From Phycisphaerae bacterium (GTDB taxonomy: Bacteria > Planctomycetota > Phycisphaerae > JAAYCJ01), in contig WFQY01000453.1 of NCBI GenBank assembly GCA_015486815.1, forward strand, positions 1 to 14,446: 14,446 bases of DNA, written 5' to 3'. Positions 14,433-14,446 of this stretch are shown piece by piece. The translations under genes were made by a program, and so were the position numbers. Within the stretch, counting starts at the first letter, position 1, and each line of letters starts with the position of its first letter. Below the pieces are notes generated by a model. The model was not told the origin of the DNA. It was given only the letters and a program-made list of their open reading frames with translations, and did not search any database.

Positions 14433-14446
14433 ATGACAGAGTGTAA
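14433..14446 (+). CDS. Start of an ORF cut by the window edge
   Basis: ATG at 14433 is preceded by AAAGG at 14421-14425 with a seven-base spacer, and the frame reads M-T-E-C before the window ends. Too little is visible to name it. Its ribosome binding site lies in a hairpin arm, as in several transposase genes, so a transposase is one option. Confidence 0.35.

Noticed and set aside
14219..14446. Integron attC site or CRISPR repeat at the right end
   Set aside because: The inverted repeat lacks the conserved R-box core sites of attC, and there is no second copy with a spacer as a CRISPR array would need.

Overview
The window looks like chromosomal DNA of a moderately low-GC, probably anaerobic member of the Planctomycetota (Phycisphaerae-like). 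This is inferred from gene content only. Pointers are a BatA-type N-double-transmembrane protein with a von Willebrand A domain, a small protein with an N-terminal CxxC/CxxC ribbon of planctomycete style, a ThuA-Gfo/Idh fusion, clustered UroD-like proteins, a neutral-ceramidase-like protein and a fused siroheme decarboxylase. No rRNA, CRISPR array, complete insertion sequence or phage gene is visible.

Layout. Positions 1-511 (minus) hold the start of a membrane-anchored protein with a degenerate amidase_2/PGRP-like domain, running off the left edge. A divergent spacer leads to a plus-strand pair: a GT4 glycosyltransferase whose stop overlaps the start of a BatA-like protein (683-3840). Next is a MntA-type nucleotidyltransferase whose HepT toxin partner survives only as a 16-codon stub (3887-4220). 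Then come a zinc-ribbon protein and a one-chain AhbA-AhbB-type siroheme decarboxylase (4270-5748).

A promoter with a perfect TATAAT box precedes a four-gene plus-strand cassette (5894-10997): a ThuA-Gfo/Idh fusion followed by three different UroD-superfamily proteins, each with a good ribosome binding site. The set suggests catabolism of a sugar or sugar derivative. The UroD-like proteins resemble the MtaA/CmuA methyltransferase side of the family at least as much as true uroporphyrinogen decarboxylase, and their substrates are unknown. Meeting this cassette tail to tail with an 8-bp overlap is a minus-strand two-gene operon (13840 down to 10990): a sn-glycerol-1-phosphate-dehydrogenase-like protein, then a neutral-ceramidase-like protein without a signal peptide and without the serine nucleophile.

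The right end carries tRNA-His(GTG) with an encoded G-1, a six-unit degenerate heptamer array, and tRNA-Arg(CCG). Last comes a nested inverted repeat that buries the ribosome binding site of an ORF starting at 14433 and cut by the window edge, an arrangement compatible with the end of a mobile element.

The main points to follow up are the ThuA-Gfo/Idh plus triple-UroD cassette, the orphaned MntA with its HepT stub, the G1PDH/ceramidase-like operon and the hairpin at the right edge.
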